From Pseudomonadota bacterium (GTDB lineage: Bacteria; Pseudomonadota; Alphaproteobacteria; Rhizobiales; Beijerinckiaceae): a DNA stretch of 33,613 nt. Below, in pieces: positions 14,604 through 22,657 of the stretch. The notes beneath the pieces were generated by a model that worked only from the letters and a program-made list of their open reading frames with translations, searched no databases and was not told the DNA's origin. The stretch lies in the NCBI GenBank assembly GCA_023386155.1, contig JAEWKH010000003.1:1-33613 (forward strand), written 5' to 3'. Positions within the stretch are counted from its first letter, which is position 1, and each line of letters starts with the position of its first letter. Position numbers and translations under genes: made by a program.

Positions 14604-15187
14604 CCGGCTTTCGCGTCCGATTTTTCTGGCAATTGTGAAAGGTGCTCGGCGAGGGCTGCCTGCTGGGCCTCGTACTCGGCCTCGCGGCGCAGGGACTCGG
14701 CGATCTCCTGAGCGGGATCGACCGTCGGCGGGGGCGGCAGGTCGATGAGCGGGTCGGTGGGATCCGGCGCCCGTCCCTCCACGGCAGCTTGAACCTTGGC
14801 GTCCGAGGTCTCCTGCGAGGGGGCGGCCGCAACCTCCCCTGGCGCCGGCTCCTGGACGCCGTACTGCGACGCCGACTTCTCCGTGGCCGTGACAGGCGCC
14901 TCGATCGAGGTCTTCAACTCGTCCCGGATCGTCTGGATCGGGTTGAAGCTGGTGTTGGTCACCGAGGAGACTGAATCGTTCACGCCCTGAAGCTGCTTCT
15001 TGACATCGTCGAGCTCGGCCTCCCGCATGGCCTCGTTGAACTGGCCCTGGAACTCCGCCGCCATGCGGCGGAGCTTGCCGGTCATCTGTCCGACTGTCCG
15101 CAGCGCCTTCGGCAGATCCTTCGGGCCGATCACGATCAGCGCGACGGCGCCGATCACCATGATCTCACCCCAGCTCATGTCCAACAT
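14600..15187 (-). CDS. tatB: Sec-independent translocase subunit TatB
   Basis: The 195-residue product starts MLDMSWGEIMVIGAVALIVIG, a short N-terminal membrane helix with the TatB-typical Glu8. PKDLPKALRTVGQ and an amphipathic helix follow. The remaining 120 residues are a Pro/Ala/Glu-rich low-complexity tail, longer than in enterics but usual for alphaproteobacteria. TatB sits next to TatC and receives the signal peptide. It is 74 nt downstream of tatA, with a hairpin in that gap. Confidence 0.94.
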   Translation of the reverse strand: MLDMSWGEIMVIGAVALIVIGPKDLPKALRTVGQMTGKLRRMAAEFQGQFNEAMREAELDDVKKQLQGVNDSVSSVTNTSFNPIQTIRDELKTSIEAPVTATEKSASQYGVQEPAPGEVAAAPSQETSDAKVQAAVEGRAPDPTDPLIDLPPPPTVDPAQEIAESLRREAEYEAQQAALAEHLSQLPEKSDAKAG

Positions 15188-15232
15188 GACGTGGCCTCGA
15201 ACCTGCCTCTTACGTACTCACGCGTACAGACA

Positions 15233-15250
15233 CGCCGCTCTGGAGCGGCG
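15233..15250 (-). promoter_or_regulatory. Intercistronic hairpin between tatA and tatB
   Basis: CGCCGCT (15233-15239) pairs with AGCGGCG (15244-15250) around a CTGG tetraloop, 12 nt downstream of the tatA stop on the minus-strand transcript. There is no T-tract. It could slow 3'-end decay of tatA mRNA or reduce read-through into tatBC. Confidence 0.45.
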
Positions 15251-15261
15251 GCGCACGAAGC

Positions 15262-15504
15262 TTAGCCGACCTTGTGGTCCGTCGTCGCAGTGCTCGTGGG
15301 AGCACCGGCCTGATGGTCGATGGTCCGGACGGGCTCGGACGGCTGAACGGGCTTGGCCGGGGTATCGTCCTCGGACATGCCCTTCTTGAAGGCTTTGATG
15401 CCCTTCGCGACGTCGCCCATCATGTCGGAGATCTTACCGCGTCCGAACAGAAGGACGACGATCAGACCGACGACGATCCAGTGCCAAATACTCGTGCCAC
15501 CCAT
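15262..15504 (-). CDS. tatA: Sec-independent translocase subunit TatA
   Basis: TatA oligomerises to form the transient opening of the Tat system. The 80-residue product has the N-terminal helix SIWHWIVVGLIVVLLFGRGK, the FGRGK hinge and the amphipathic helix ISDMMGDVAKGIKAFKKG, ending in a short acidic/polar tail. AGGAGG lies 8 nt upstream of ATG 15504, a strong site that fits the high TatA excess needed over TatB and TatC. The gene follows the ABC ATPase by 57 nt. Confidence 0.95.
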   Translation of the reverse strand: MGGTSIWHWIVVGLIVVLLFGRGKISDMMGDVAKGIKAFKKGMSEDDTPAKPVQPSEPVRTIDHQAGAPTSTATTDHKVG

Positions 15505-15561
15505 GGCAATTCCTCCTGCACCCGACGGGGCGCGGCTTTCCGATATGAGCTCGCCGCCAAC

Positions 15562-16686
15562 CTATGCGTCGGAGGCGGCGAAAACAAGGACATCCTTCGT
15601 ATCGATCTCGATGCCCACATCCTGTCCCTCCTTCACGCCAACGGGATCGTGAATGCGGGCCTGCAGGGGACGGTCGACGCCCTGGACGTCGATGTGCACG
15701 AGATCGACCTCGCCGAGGAAGCGACGGGACACCACACGCCCCGGCAGGCAGAAGCCCGCGGGCCTGAGCCTCACGCCCTGCGGCCGGACGCAGACGACGG
15801 CCGGGCCGTCCTCCAGGCCCGGCGCCGGGAAGACCCCCACCGGGCATGTGACCCGGCCTTGGCGGACGGTGCCTTCGAGCTCGTTGAAGTCGCAGAAGAA
15901 GCGGGCCGCGAACAGGTTGGCCGGGCGGCGGTAGATCTCCTCGGCCTCGCCCGCCTGGATGATCGTGCCGGCGCGCATGAGCACGATCCGGTCGGCGATC
16001 CGCATCGCCTCCTCCGGATCGTGGGTCACGACGATGGTCGTGGCGCCTGTTTCCCTCAGGATGGCGACGGTCTCGTCCCGGATGGCGTCCCGCATGCGCC
16101 GGTCGAGATTCGAGAACGGCTCGTCCATGAGCAGGACGCCGGGGCGCGGCGCGATGGAGCGGGCCAGCGCCACCCGCTGCTGCTCCCCGCCCGACAGGGT
16201 GTGGGGGTATTCGTTGGCGTAATGCTCGAGGCCGACGCGGGACAGGGCGCGGCGGGCCGCAATGCCGGCCTCCGAGGCCGACAGGTCCTTGAGCCCGAAC
16301 ATGATGTTCTGAAGGATCGTCATGTGCGGAAACAGGGCATAATCCTGGAACATCAGCCCGATGCCGCGCCTTTCCGGCTCCAGGAAGACCTGCGGGCCGC
16401 TGACCTCCCGGCCATCCATGAGCACCCGGCCCGAGGTCGGCGCCTCGACTCCTGCGGCGATGCGCAGCAGGGTGGTCTTTCCGCAGCCGGAATGCCCCAG
16501 CAGGCAAACGATCTCGCCCGGCTCGACCGTGAGCGAGACCCCATCGAGGGCCCGCTGGGTGTCGTAGGCCTGGACGATGCTCTCGAAGGCGAGCTGAGCC
16601 GGGATCGATGCCCCTGCCGTGCCGCGCTGGCCCCAGCGGGGCAGGCGGAACCGGTCGCGGGCAGACCCCGCGGGCCTTGCGTTCAT
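15562..16686 (-). CDS. ABC transporter ATP-binding protein (FbpC/PotA-like), no cognate permease here
   Basis: The 374-residue product contains a complete nucleotide-binding domain: Walker A GHSGCGKTT (64-72), Q-loop FQDYALFPHM (113-122), signature LSGGEQQRVALARS (164-177), Walker B VLLMDEPFSNLD (184-195) and the switch histidine in VTHDPEEAM (His222). A C-terminal extension of about 130 residues is of the TOBE/MOI type seen in importers for iron(III), spermidine or sulfate (ARIHDPVGVKEGQDVGIEI). An N-terminal extension of about 30 residues is unusual. ATG 16686 overlaps the scpB stop (ATGA). No permease or binding-protein gene is adjacent, so substrate and partner are unknown. Confidence 0.9.
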   Translation of the reverse strand: MNARPAGSARDRFRLPRWGQRGTAGASIPAQLAFESIVQAYDTQRALDGVSLTVEPGEIVCLLGHSGCGKTTLLRIAAGVEAPTSGRVLMDGREVSGPQVFLEPERRGIGLMFQDYALFPHMTILQNIMFGLKDLSASEAGIAARRALSRVGLEHYANEYPHTLSGGEQQRVALARSIAPRPGVLLMDEPFSNLDRRMRDAIRDETVAILRETGATTIVVTHDPEEAMRIADRIVLMRAGTIIQAGEAEEIYRRPANLFAARFFCDFNELEGTVRQGRVTCPVGVFPAPGLEDGPAVVCVRPQGVRLRPAGFCLPGRVVSRRFLGEVDLVHIDVQGVDRPLQARIHDPVGVKEGQDVGIEIDTKDVLVFAASDA

Positions 16687-17414
16687 TCCTCGCCCGCCTC
16701 GGTCTGGTGCATGTCCAGGGGCTGGAGCGGATCGTCCTCGAGCGGGTCCTCGTCCTCGCGCAGGGCATCCGCGTCGGAGGGCGTCGGGACCGAAAAGTCG
16801 GAGGGGACGCGCCCTTCGATGAAGCCCGCGCCCTTGAGTTCCTCGAGACCGGGCAGATCCTCGATGGCGTCGAGGCCGAAATGCTCCAGGAAGCCCGCCG
16901 TCGTGCCGTAGGTGACAGGACGTCCGGGGGCCTTCCTGCGCCCTCTCAGGCGGATCCAGCCCGTCTCCAGGAGCGTGTCGACGGTGCCCTTGGAGGTGGC
17001 GACGCCGCGGATCTCCTCGATCTCCGCACGGGTGACCGGCTGGTGATAGGCGATGATCGCCAGGGTCTCCATGGCGGCGCGGGAAAGCTTGCGTTGCTCG
17101 ACCACGTCGCGGGCGAGCACGAAGGACAGGTCGCTGGCCGTGCGGAAGGTCCATTTTCCGGCCACCCGGACGAGGTTGACGCCCCGGAGGGCGTAGAGCT
17201 CGGCCAGGTCCTGAAGGATCTTCTCCACGTCGGCGCCTTCAGGGAGGCGCCCGCCCAGCTCCTCGGCGCTCAGGGGCGTCGCGGCGGCGAACAGCAGCGC
17301 CTCCGCGATGCGCATGGCCTCGCCGTGGTCGGGCAGATGAGCGGCCTCTCGGCTGACCTCGGGAGCCTCGGCGTCCGGGGTATCGGTCATGTCTTCCTGC
17401 ATGTCGGGCAGCAT
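16683..17414 (-). CDS. scpB: Segregation and condensation protein B
   Basis: ScpB forms tandem winged helices and, with the kleisin ScpA and SMC, condenses and separates chromosomes. The 243-residue protein shows the family core EALLFAAATPLSAEELGGRL (near residue 38) and LSRAAMETLAIIAYHQPVTRAEIEEIRGV, split at LSRAAMETLAIIAYHQ and TRAEIEEIRG, followed by DTLLETGWIRLRGRR. It ends in an acidic C-terminal tail. An extra 30 acidic N-terminal residues precede the domain, and M1 could be replaced by M9. It starts 1 nt after the scpA stop. Confidence 0.93.
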   Translation of the reverse strand: MLPDMQEDMTDTPDAEAPEVSREAAHLPDHGEAMRIAEALLFAAATPLSAEELGGRLPEGADVEKILQDLAELYALRGVNLVRVAGKWTFRTASDLSFVLARDVVEQRKLSRAAMETLAIIAYHQPVTRAEIEEIRGVATSKGTVDTLLETGWIRLRGRRKAPGRPVTYGTTAGFLEHFGLDAIEDLPGLEELKGAGFIEGRVPSDFSVPTPSDADALREDEDPLEDDPLQPLDMHQTEAGEE

Positions 17415-17415
17415 C

Positions 17416-18216
17416 CTAAACTCCTGCCGCGGCCGGGTCGGCGACAGGCTTGACCCAGACCGGAGCGAAGGCCTCGTCCTGCCGGACCGTGAGCTTGCCC
17501 TCGCGCACCATTTCCAGGGTGGCGGACAGGGCCGAGGCCAGAACGGTCGGGCGCATGGCGGGCTCGACCATGTATTCCATCAGGTAGGTATCGAGGGTCA
17601 CCCAGTCGCTCAGGTGGCCCACTAGGCGCTCCAGGGCGTCCCGCGCATCGACCAGCGACCAGACGGTCCGCTTGTGCAGGGACACCTTGGCGTTGAACTG
17701 GATCTGGCGCTGCTGCGCGTAGGCCTTGAGGAGATCGTAGAGGCTCGCCTCGTAGCGGGAATCCCGGTTGACGATGACGGGCTCCGGAGCCCCGCGGGCG
17801 AAGACGTCGCGGCCGAGCCAGGCGCGTTCGCCCATCTTCTTGGCGGCCTCGCGGATCGCCTCCAGGCGGCGCAGGCGCAGGGCCAGGGCGGAGGCCAGCT
17901 CCTCGGCGCTCGGCTCCTCCCCCTTCGGCGGCTCGGGCAGCAGGAGGCGCGACTTGAGATAGGCGAGCCAGGCCGCCATCACGAGGTAATCCGCCGCCAG
18001 TTCGAGGCGCATGCGGCGCGCCTCCTCGATGAAGGCGATGTATTGCTCGGCGAGCGCCAGGATCGAGATGCGGTGAAGGTCCACCTTCTGGCGGCGGGCG
18101 AGCTCCAGGAGCAAGTCGAGGGGGCCCTCGAACCCGTCCACGTCGACGAGCAGGGCGGGCTCGCTCTCGGCCCGCTCCGTGCGCTCGACGTCTTCAAAGG
18201 GTAAGGGCTCTGCCAT
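17416..18216 (-). CDS. scpA: Segregation and condensation protein A
   Basis: ScpA is the kleisin that bridges the SMC heads. The 266-residue product has the N-terminal signature FEGPLDLLLELARRQKVDL (about 29-47), the conserved ISILALAEQYIAFIEEA helix, AADYLVMAAWLAYLKSRLLL and a C-terminal winged-helix segment (LASALSATLEMVREGKL). It is co-transcribed with scpB (1 nt spacing) and lies 40 nt after nagZ, which matches the nagZ-scpA-scpB order I know from other Hyphomicrobiales. Confidence 0.94.
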   Translation of the reverse strand: MAEPLPFEDVERTERAESEPALLVDVDGFEGPLDLLLELARRQKVDLHRISILALAEQYIAFIEEARRMRLELAADYLVMAAWLAYLKSRLLLPEPPKGEEPSAEELASALALRLRRLEAIREAAKKMGERAWLGRDVFARGAPEPVIVNRDSRYEASLYDLLKAYAQQRQIQFNAKVSLHKRTVWSLVDARDALERLVGHLSDWVTLDTYLMEYMVEPAMRPTVLASALSATLEMVREGKLTVRQDEAFAPVWVKPVADPAAAGV

Positions 18217-18256
18217 GGACCTTGCTCAATTCAGGAGGTTCGGAGCTTCATAAGCT

Positions 18257-19276
18257 TTAGGCGATCATCGCAAGAGCTGAATCGAGTCTGGCCCTGGCAT
18301 CCACAGGATCCAAAGGCTCCGGATCGTGGGTGATGCGAGCTAACGCAGCGTTAGCGCGACGCAGGGACTCGCCGCCCAGGACGGGGGCGGCTTCGGCGAC
18401 GGCGCTCATTTCCTCCATCTTGCCGTTGCAATGAAGGGCCATGTCGCAACCGGCCGCGAAGGCGGCCTCCGCCCGGTCCCGGAACGAGCCCGAAAGGGCA
18501 TGCATGGACAGGTCGTCGGTCATCACCAGACCGTCATAGCCGATATGGCCCCGGACGATCTCCTCTATGACGATGGGCGAGGTCGTGGCGGGCCGCTCCG
18601 GATCGAGCGCGGTATAGACCACGTGGGCGGTCATCGCGAGCGGCATGTCGGTGAGCATGCGGAACGGGGCGAAATCGTGCCTCTCCAGGTCCTCGCGGGT
18701 GGCCTCGACCACGGGCAGGGCCAGATGGCTGTCGGCCCCGGCCCGGCCATGGCCCGGCATGTGCTTGACCACCGGCAGGACCCCGCCGGCCAGGAGCCCT
18801 TCGGCGGCGGCCCGGCCCAGGATCCCGACCTGACCCGGCGTCCTGCCATAGGCGCGGTCGCCGATGACGTCGTGGGCGCCGGGCGACGGCACGTCCAGGA
18901 CCGGCAGGCAATCCACCGTGATCCCGACGGCGCGGAGATCGTGGGCGATCAGCCGGGCCCCGAGGCGGGCGATCTCGCGCTGGACCAGCGGGTCGTTGGC
19001 ATGAAGGCGGCCATAGGTGTTGCCGGAAGGGTATTTCGGCCAGTGCGGCGGCCCCATGCGCTGGACCCGACCGCCCTCCTGGTCGATCAGGATCGGGGCA
19101 TCGGCCCGCCCGACCGCATCTCTCAAGGAGGCGCACAGCGCCCTCACCTGCTCGGGGCTGTCCACATTGCGGCGGAACAGGATGAATCCCCAGGGATCCG
19201 CCTCCCTGAAGAAGGCGGCCTCGTCGGGGGTGAGCTCGGTGCCGGAGCATCCAGCAATAAAGGCGCGGGTTTTCAT
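18257..19276 (-). CDS. nagZ: Beta-N-acetylhexosaminidase NagZ (GH3)
   Basis: NagZ removes GlcNAc from cytoplasmic GlcNAc-anhydroMurNAc peptides in cell-wall recycling, a step that also shapes beta-lactamase induction in other bacteria. The 339-residue protein has the GH3 features PWGFILFRRN (28-37), LIDQEGGRVQRM (63-74), the KHMPGHGRAGADSH loop (171-184) with the family's Asp-His acid/base pair, and VMTDDLSM (251-258) with nucleophile Asp254. The N-terminus MKTRAFIAGCSGTELT is the usual family start. The start codon lies in the loop of a perfect hairpin (19260-19287), an unusual arrangement. There is no signal peptide, as expected for a cytoplasmic enzyme. Confidence 0.95.
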   Translation of the reverse strand: MKTRAFIAGCSGTELTPDEAAFFREADPWGFILFRRNVDSPEQVRALCASLRDAVGRADAPILIDQEGGRVQRMGPPHWPKYPSGNTYGRLHANDPLVQREIARLGARLIAHDLRAVGITVDCLPVLDVPSPGAHDVIGDRAYGRTPGQVGILGRAAAEGLLAGGVLPVVKHMPGHGRAGADSHLALPVVEATREDLERHDFAPFRMLTDMPLAMTAHVVYTALDPERPATTSPIVIEEIVRGHIGYDGLVMTDDLSMHALSGSFRDRAEAAFAAGCDMALHCNGKMEEMSAVAEAAPVLGGESLRRANAALARITHDPEPLDPVDARARLDSALAMIA

Positions 19277-19287
19277 ACCCGCGCCTT
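19260..19287 (-). promoter_or_regulatory. Perfect hairpin presenting the nagZ start codon in its loop
   Basis: On the minus strand AAGGCGCGGGT (19287-19277) pairs perfectly over 11 bp with ACCCGCGCCTT (19270-19260). The 6-nt loop between them is ATGAAA, the first two codons of nagZ. The 5' arm begins with AAGG, the only candidate ribosome binding sequence, so both ribosome binding site and start are held in the structure. The 3' arm is followed by TATT, making it look like an intrinsic terminator as well. Confidence 0.8.
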
Positions 19288-19292
19288 ACGTT

Positions 19293-19307
19293 CCCTGCGT
19301 GGCAGGG
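19293..19307 (-). promoter_or_regulatory. Small hairpin in the SPOR-nagZ gap
   Basis: CCCTGC (19293-19298) and GCAGGG (19302-19307) form a 6-bp stem with a 3-nt loop, 5 nt upstream of the nagZ start hairpin on the transcript. The two hairpins together occupy most of the 64-nt gap after the SPOR gene stop. Confidence 0.45.
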
Positions 19308-19340
19308 TCAAGAATTCTCGGCCGCCAAGCCTGAGCCAGG

Positions 19341-20744
19341 TCAGTTCTTGGCCACGAAGCACTGCCCGCCCTGGCCCTGCAGCTTGGAGCAGAGGGAGGA
19401 GGCCTCTTCCCTGGACAGGGGGCCGACGCGGACGCGGTAGATCGTATTGCCGTTCACCTCGGCCTTGCGGATCATCGAAGGCATGCCCTCGAGATCGGGG
19501 TATTTGCGCTGGAACGACGCGAAGGCCGTCTGGGCTCCGGCTTCCGAATTGGCGAGGCCCAGCTGCACGGCGTAGCCGCCTGTCGGAGTCGCGTCCGCTG
19601 CCGCGGGGGCCGCCGGCTGAACCGAGGCGACCTGCTGCGGAGCAGGGGTAGCTGCCGCCGGAGCGGGCTTCGGGGTCGAAGCGGGCGTGGCAGGGGCCGC
19701 CACCGGGGTGCCGACGGCCGCCCTGGGCTCGGCCGACGCAACCTGAACGGGCGCCGGCGCAGAATGCGCCTGGGGCGGAAGGGTCATGGGCGCAGCGCCG
19801 GCTGCGGGCTGGGCCGGGGGCGGCTCGGCGCCGGCCACCGTGCCGTCGGGACGGATCGTGACGGTGCGGACCTTCTTCGGCTCGCCGAGGTTCAGGCTGG
19901 CGGTCTGCTGCGGCCTGATCCCGCCGGAGGCGGTGCCGCCCGTGGCGTCGGCCGCGCCGCCGCCATTCATGCGGACGGCCTGCTGCACGTCGACCGGCTG
20001 CTCCTCGCGGTTGACGACCTTGGTCGCGCCGTTCTGATTGGCGCGCTCGTAGATCTGCTTGTTCTGGTTCGGGATCTCGACCCCGCCCGGGTTCTGCGGC
20101 TGCACCTTGGTCGGCTCGGTGCTGGCCTTCACGAGGGGAGGCTCGCCGCCGGTTACGGCCGAGGAGCCCGAAGCCAGATAAGCCCCGCCCCCGCCGAGCG
20201 CGACGGCACCGACGACGGCCATGATCGCGACCACGCTCTTGCGGGATCGGCGCTTCTCGGCCGGCGCATAGGCCTGGGGCTGATCGTAGTCCTGCTCGGC
20301 ATAATGCCCCGCCTGGTCGGCGTAGTAGTCCTGGGCATAGGCCTCGTTGCCGTAGGCGTCCTGCTCCTGGGGGGCAGGCTGATGGTCATAGGCGGGCTCG
20401 GGACGACGGGCATGACCCTGCGTGTATCCACCGTGCTCGAAGGACGGCGCGGCATGGCCGCCCTGCGGTGCGCGGACCGGGATCTCGCGGGCGGTTTGCG
20501 GCATGGTGTCGCGGACGGCGAAAAGATCGTCCATGGACGAGCCCTGCTGGCGCGGACGATTGGTGCCGTCATTGGCCAGAATGGCCTGAAATGGATCGTC
20601 TTGCCCCACGATCCGGGCCAATTCCGCGAGCGGATCGCTCCGCCCGGCGGAGGCCGGCTGGGATGGCTGGGCGCCCGCCTGGGCGAGTTGCCGCTCGATC
20701 TCGTTGAGGTCGACGGCAAAACGGGGCTTCACTGATTCGCTCAT
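19341..20744 (-). CDS. SPOR-domain inner-membrane protein
   Basis: The 467-residue protein has a cytoplasmic N-terminus (1-165) with Tyr/Gln/Pro-rich low complexity, a basic RRSRK stop and one membrane helix (about 171-191, VVAIMAVVGAVALGGGGAYL). A Pro/Ala-rich periplasmic linker and a C-terminal SPOR domain (about 388-467: YAVQLGLANSEAGAQTAF through YRVRVGPLSREEASSLC to GGQCFVAKN) follow. SPOR domains bind denuded glycans at division septa, so a role in division or cell-wall remodelling is likely, in keeping with NagZ next to it. Two cysteines near the end of the domain (in SSLCSKL and GGQCF) could form a disulfide. Confidence 0.9.
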   Translation of the reverse strand: MSESVKPRFAVDLNEIERQLAQAGAQPSQPASAGRSDPLAELARIVGQDDPFQAILANDGTNRPRQQGSSMDDLFAVRDTMPQTAREIPVRAPQGGHAAPSFEHGGYTQGHARRPEPAYDHQPAPQEQDAYGNEAYAQDYYADQAGHYAEQDYDQPQAYAPAEKRRSRKSVVAIMAVVGAVALGGGGAYLASGSSAVTGGEPPLVKASTEPTKVQPQNPGGVEIPNQNKQIYERANQNGATKVVNREEQPVDVQQAVRMNGGGAADATGGTASGGIRPQQTASLNLGEPKKVRTVTIRPDGTVAGAEPPPAQPAAGAAPMTLPPQAHSAPAPVQVASAEPRAAVGTPVAAPATPASTPKPAPAAATPAPQQVASVQPAAPAAADATPTGGYAVQLGLANSEAGAQTAFASFQRKYPDLEGMPSMIRKAEVNGNTIYRVRVGPLSREEASSLCSKLQGQGGQCFVAKN

Positions 20745-20850
20745 GCGCCGGATCTCCAGTTACGCGACAGGAGCACCTGTTGCTCCGCCGGCACGACGTG
20801 ACGGCACCGAACGAAGGAGGTCCTAAGCGGTTGATCCGCCTCAGGAAACA

Positions 20851-22611
20851 CTATCGCATTTCGTCGGGTGCCGTGACGCCCAGGATTGCGAGGCCAGATG
20901 CGAGCACGCCCTTCAGGGCATGCACGAGAGCGAGCCTCGCTTGTGTTGAATCTTTATCAGTTAGATTAACAAAGCGTAATTGCGGCAAGTCTTTGCCCTT
21001 ATTCCATAAACTATGGAAGGCGCTCGCCAAGTCGTAAAGGTAAAAGGCGACCCGGTGGGGCTCGTGAGCTTCGGCGGCGGCCTCGATCGTCCTGGGAAAC
21101 TGAGCGATACGATGGATGATGTCCATTTCCGCTTCGTCATTCAGGATCGATAGGTCCGCCTTCGCGAGCTGCGCCGCCGAGAAGTCCGCCCCGGGGAACG
21201 CCTCGGCCGCCTGCCGGAACACGGAAGCGCAGCGGGCATGGGCATATTGGACGTAGAAGACCGGGTTGTCCTTGGACTGCTCGACCACCTTGGCGAGGTC
21301 GAAATCCAGCGTCGCGTCGTTCTTGCGGAAGATCATCATGAAGCGGGTGGCGTCCCGGCCGACCTCGTCGACAACCTCGCGCAGGGTCACGAAGTCGCCT
21401 GAGCGCTTGGACATCTTCACCGGTTCGCCGCCGCGCAGGAGCTTCACCAGCTGGCAGAGCTTGACGTCGAGATCGCCCTTGTTGTCCGTGACGGCCTTCA
21501 CGGCCGCCTGCATGCGCCGCACGTAGCCGCCATGGTCGGCGCCCCAGACGTCGATCATGGAGGCGAAGCCCCGCTCGTACTTGGAGCGGTGATAGGCAAT
21601 GTCAGACGCGAAGTAGGTATAGGAACCGTCCGACTTCAGCAGCGGGCGGTCCACCTCATCGCCGAAGGCCGTGGCGCGGAACAGGAGCTGCTCGCGGTCC
21701 TCCCAATCCTCGTCCTTCTGGCCCTTGGGCGGCGGCAGGCGGCCCATATAGACGAGGTCGCGGCCGCGCAGCTCCTCGATCAGCTTTCTCACCTGGTCCA
21801 CGGCCCCGAGCTGGAGGGAACGCTCGGAGAAGAACACGTCGTGATGGATGTTGAGCACCGCCAGATCGTTGCGGATCATGTCCATCATGGCGTTGATGGC
21901 GGCCTCGCGCACGAGCGGGAGCCACTCCGCCTCGGGCCTGTCGAGCAGGCTCGAGCCATGCTCCTTCGCCAGCCGCTCGCCGACGGGCTTCAGGTAGTCG
22001 CCCGGATAGAGCCCTTCGGGGATCTCGCCGATGGCGTGGCCGAGGGCCTCCTTGTAGCGGAGATAGGCCGAGCGGGCGAGAACATCGACCTGAGCGCCGG
22101 CGTCGTTGATGTAGTACTCGCGGGTCACCTTGTAGCCGGCGAAGTCCAGGAGGCCGGCCAGGGCATCCCCGAACACCGCGCCGCGGCAATGGCCGACATG
22201 CATCGGGCCGGTCGGATTGGCGGAGACGTATTCCACGTTCACGGGGGCGCCCGCCCCCTGCCCGCTCCGGCCGAATCCGCTGCCGTCGACGACGGCGGCC
22301 CGCAGAACCTCGTGCAGGACCGAGGGCGCGAGCCGGATGTTGATGAAGCCGGGCCCGGCAATCTCCACCTTGGTGACGCGCGGATCGTCCTGAAGGTCGG
22401 CGACGAGAAGCTCGGCCAGGGCGCGCGGGTTCATGCGCGCCTCCTTGGCCAGCACCATGGCGGCATTGGTGGCGAGATCGCCGTGCGAAGGATCGCGCGG
22501 CGGCTCGACCACGACGCGGCTCACATCCAGCCCCGATGGAATCTTAGCCGCTTCGGCCAACCGGCCAAGCGCATCCGCAACCCGCTTCTCAAACAGCCCG
22601 AAAATGTTCAT
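20851..22611 (-). CDS. argS: Arginyl-tRNA synthetase
   Basis: Class I synthetase of normal length (586 residues). It has the N-terminal Add1 domain, NVEYVSANPTGPMHVGHCRG with the HIGH-type motif HVGH at 138-141, and KMSKRSGDFVTLRE with KMSK at about 399-402. The KMSK form is present although many ArgRS lack a canonical one. An anticodon-binding helical domain ends in ASGLAILGVTAPDEMR. The segment encoding about residues 534-557 (20941-21010) is strikingly AT-rich compared with the rest of the gene, although its amino-acid sequence looks ordinary. It is 46 nt downstream of dgt and 106 nt before the SPOR gene. Confidence 0.96.
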   Translation of the reverse strand: MNIFGLFEKRVADALGRLAEAAKIPSGLDVSRVVVEPPRDPSHGDLATNAAMVLAKEARMNPRALAELLVADLQDDPRVTKVEIAGPGFINIRLAPSVLHEVLRAAVVDGSGFGRSGQGAGAPVNVEYVSANPTGPMHVGHCRGAVFGDALAGLLDFAGYKVTREYYINDAGAQVDVLARSAYLRYKEALGHAIGEIPEGLYPGDYLKPVGERLAKEHGSSLLDRPEAEWLPLVREAAINAMMDMIRNDLAVLNIHHDVFFSERSLQLGAVDQVRKLIEELRGRDLVYMGRLPPPKGQKDEDWEDREQLLFRATAFGDEVDRPLLKSDGSYTYFASDIAYHRSKYERGFASMIDVWGADHGGYVRRMQAAVKAVTDNKGDLDVKLCQLVKLLRGGEPVKMSKRSGDFVTLREVVDEVGRDATRFMMIFRKNDATLDFDLAKVVEQSKDNPVFYVQYAHARCASVFRQAAEAFPGADFSAAQLAKADLSILNDEAEMDIIHRIAQFPRTIEAAAEAHEPHRVAFYLYDLASAFHSLWNKGKDLPQLRFVNLTDKDSTQARLALVHALKGVLASGLAILGVTAPDEMR

Positions 22612-22657
22612 GGTACTTTGTCTCTGAAGGGCCCCTGGCCCTGGTGCTCTGGTGCGC

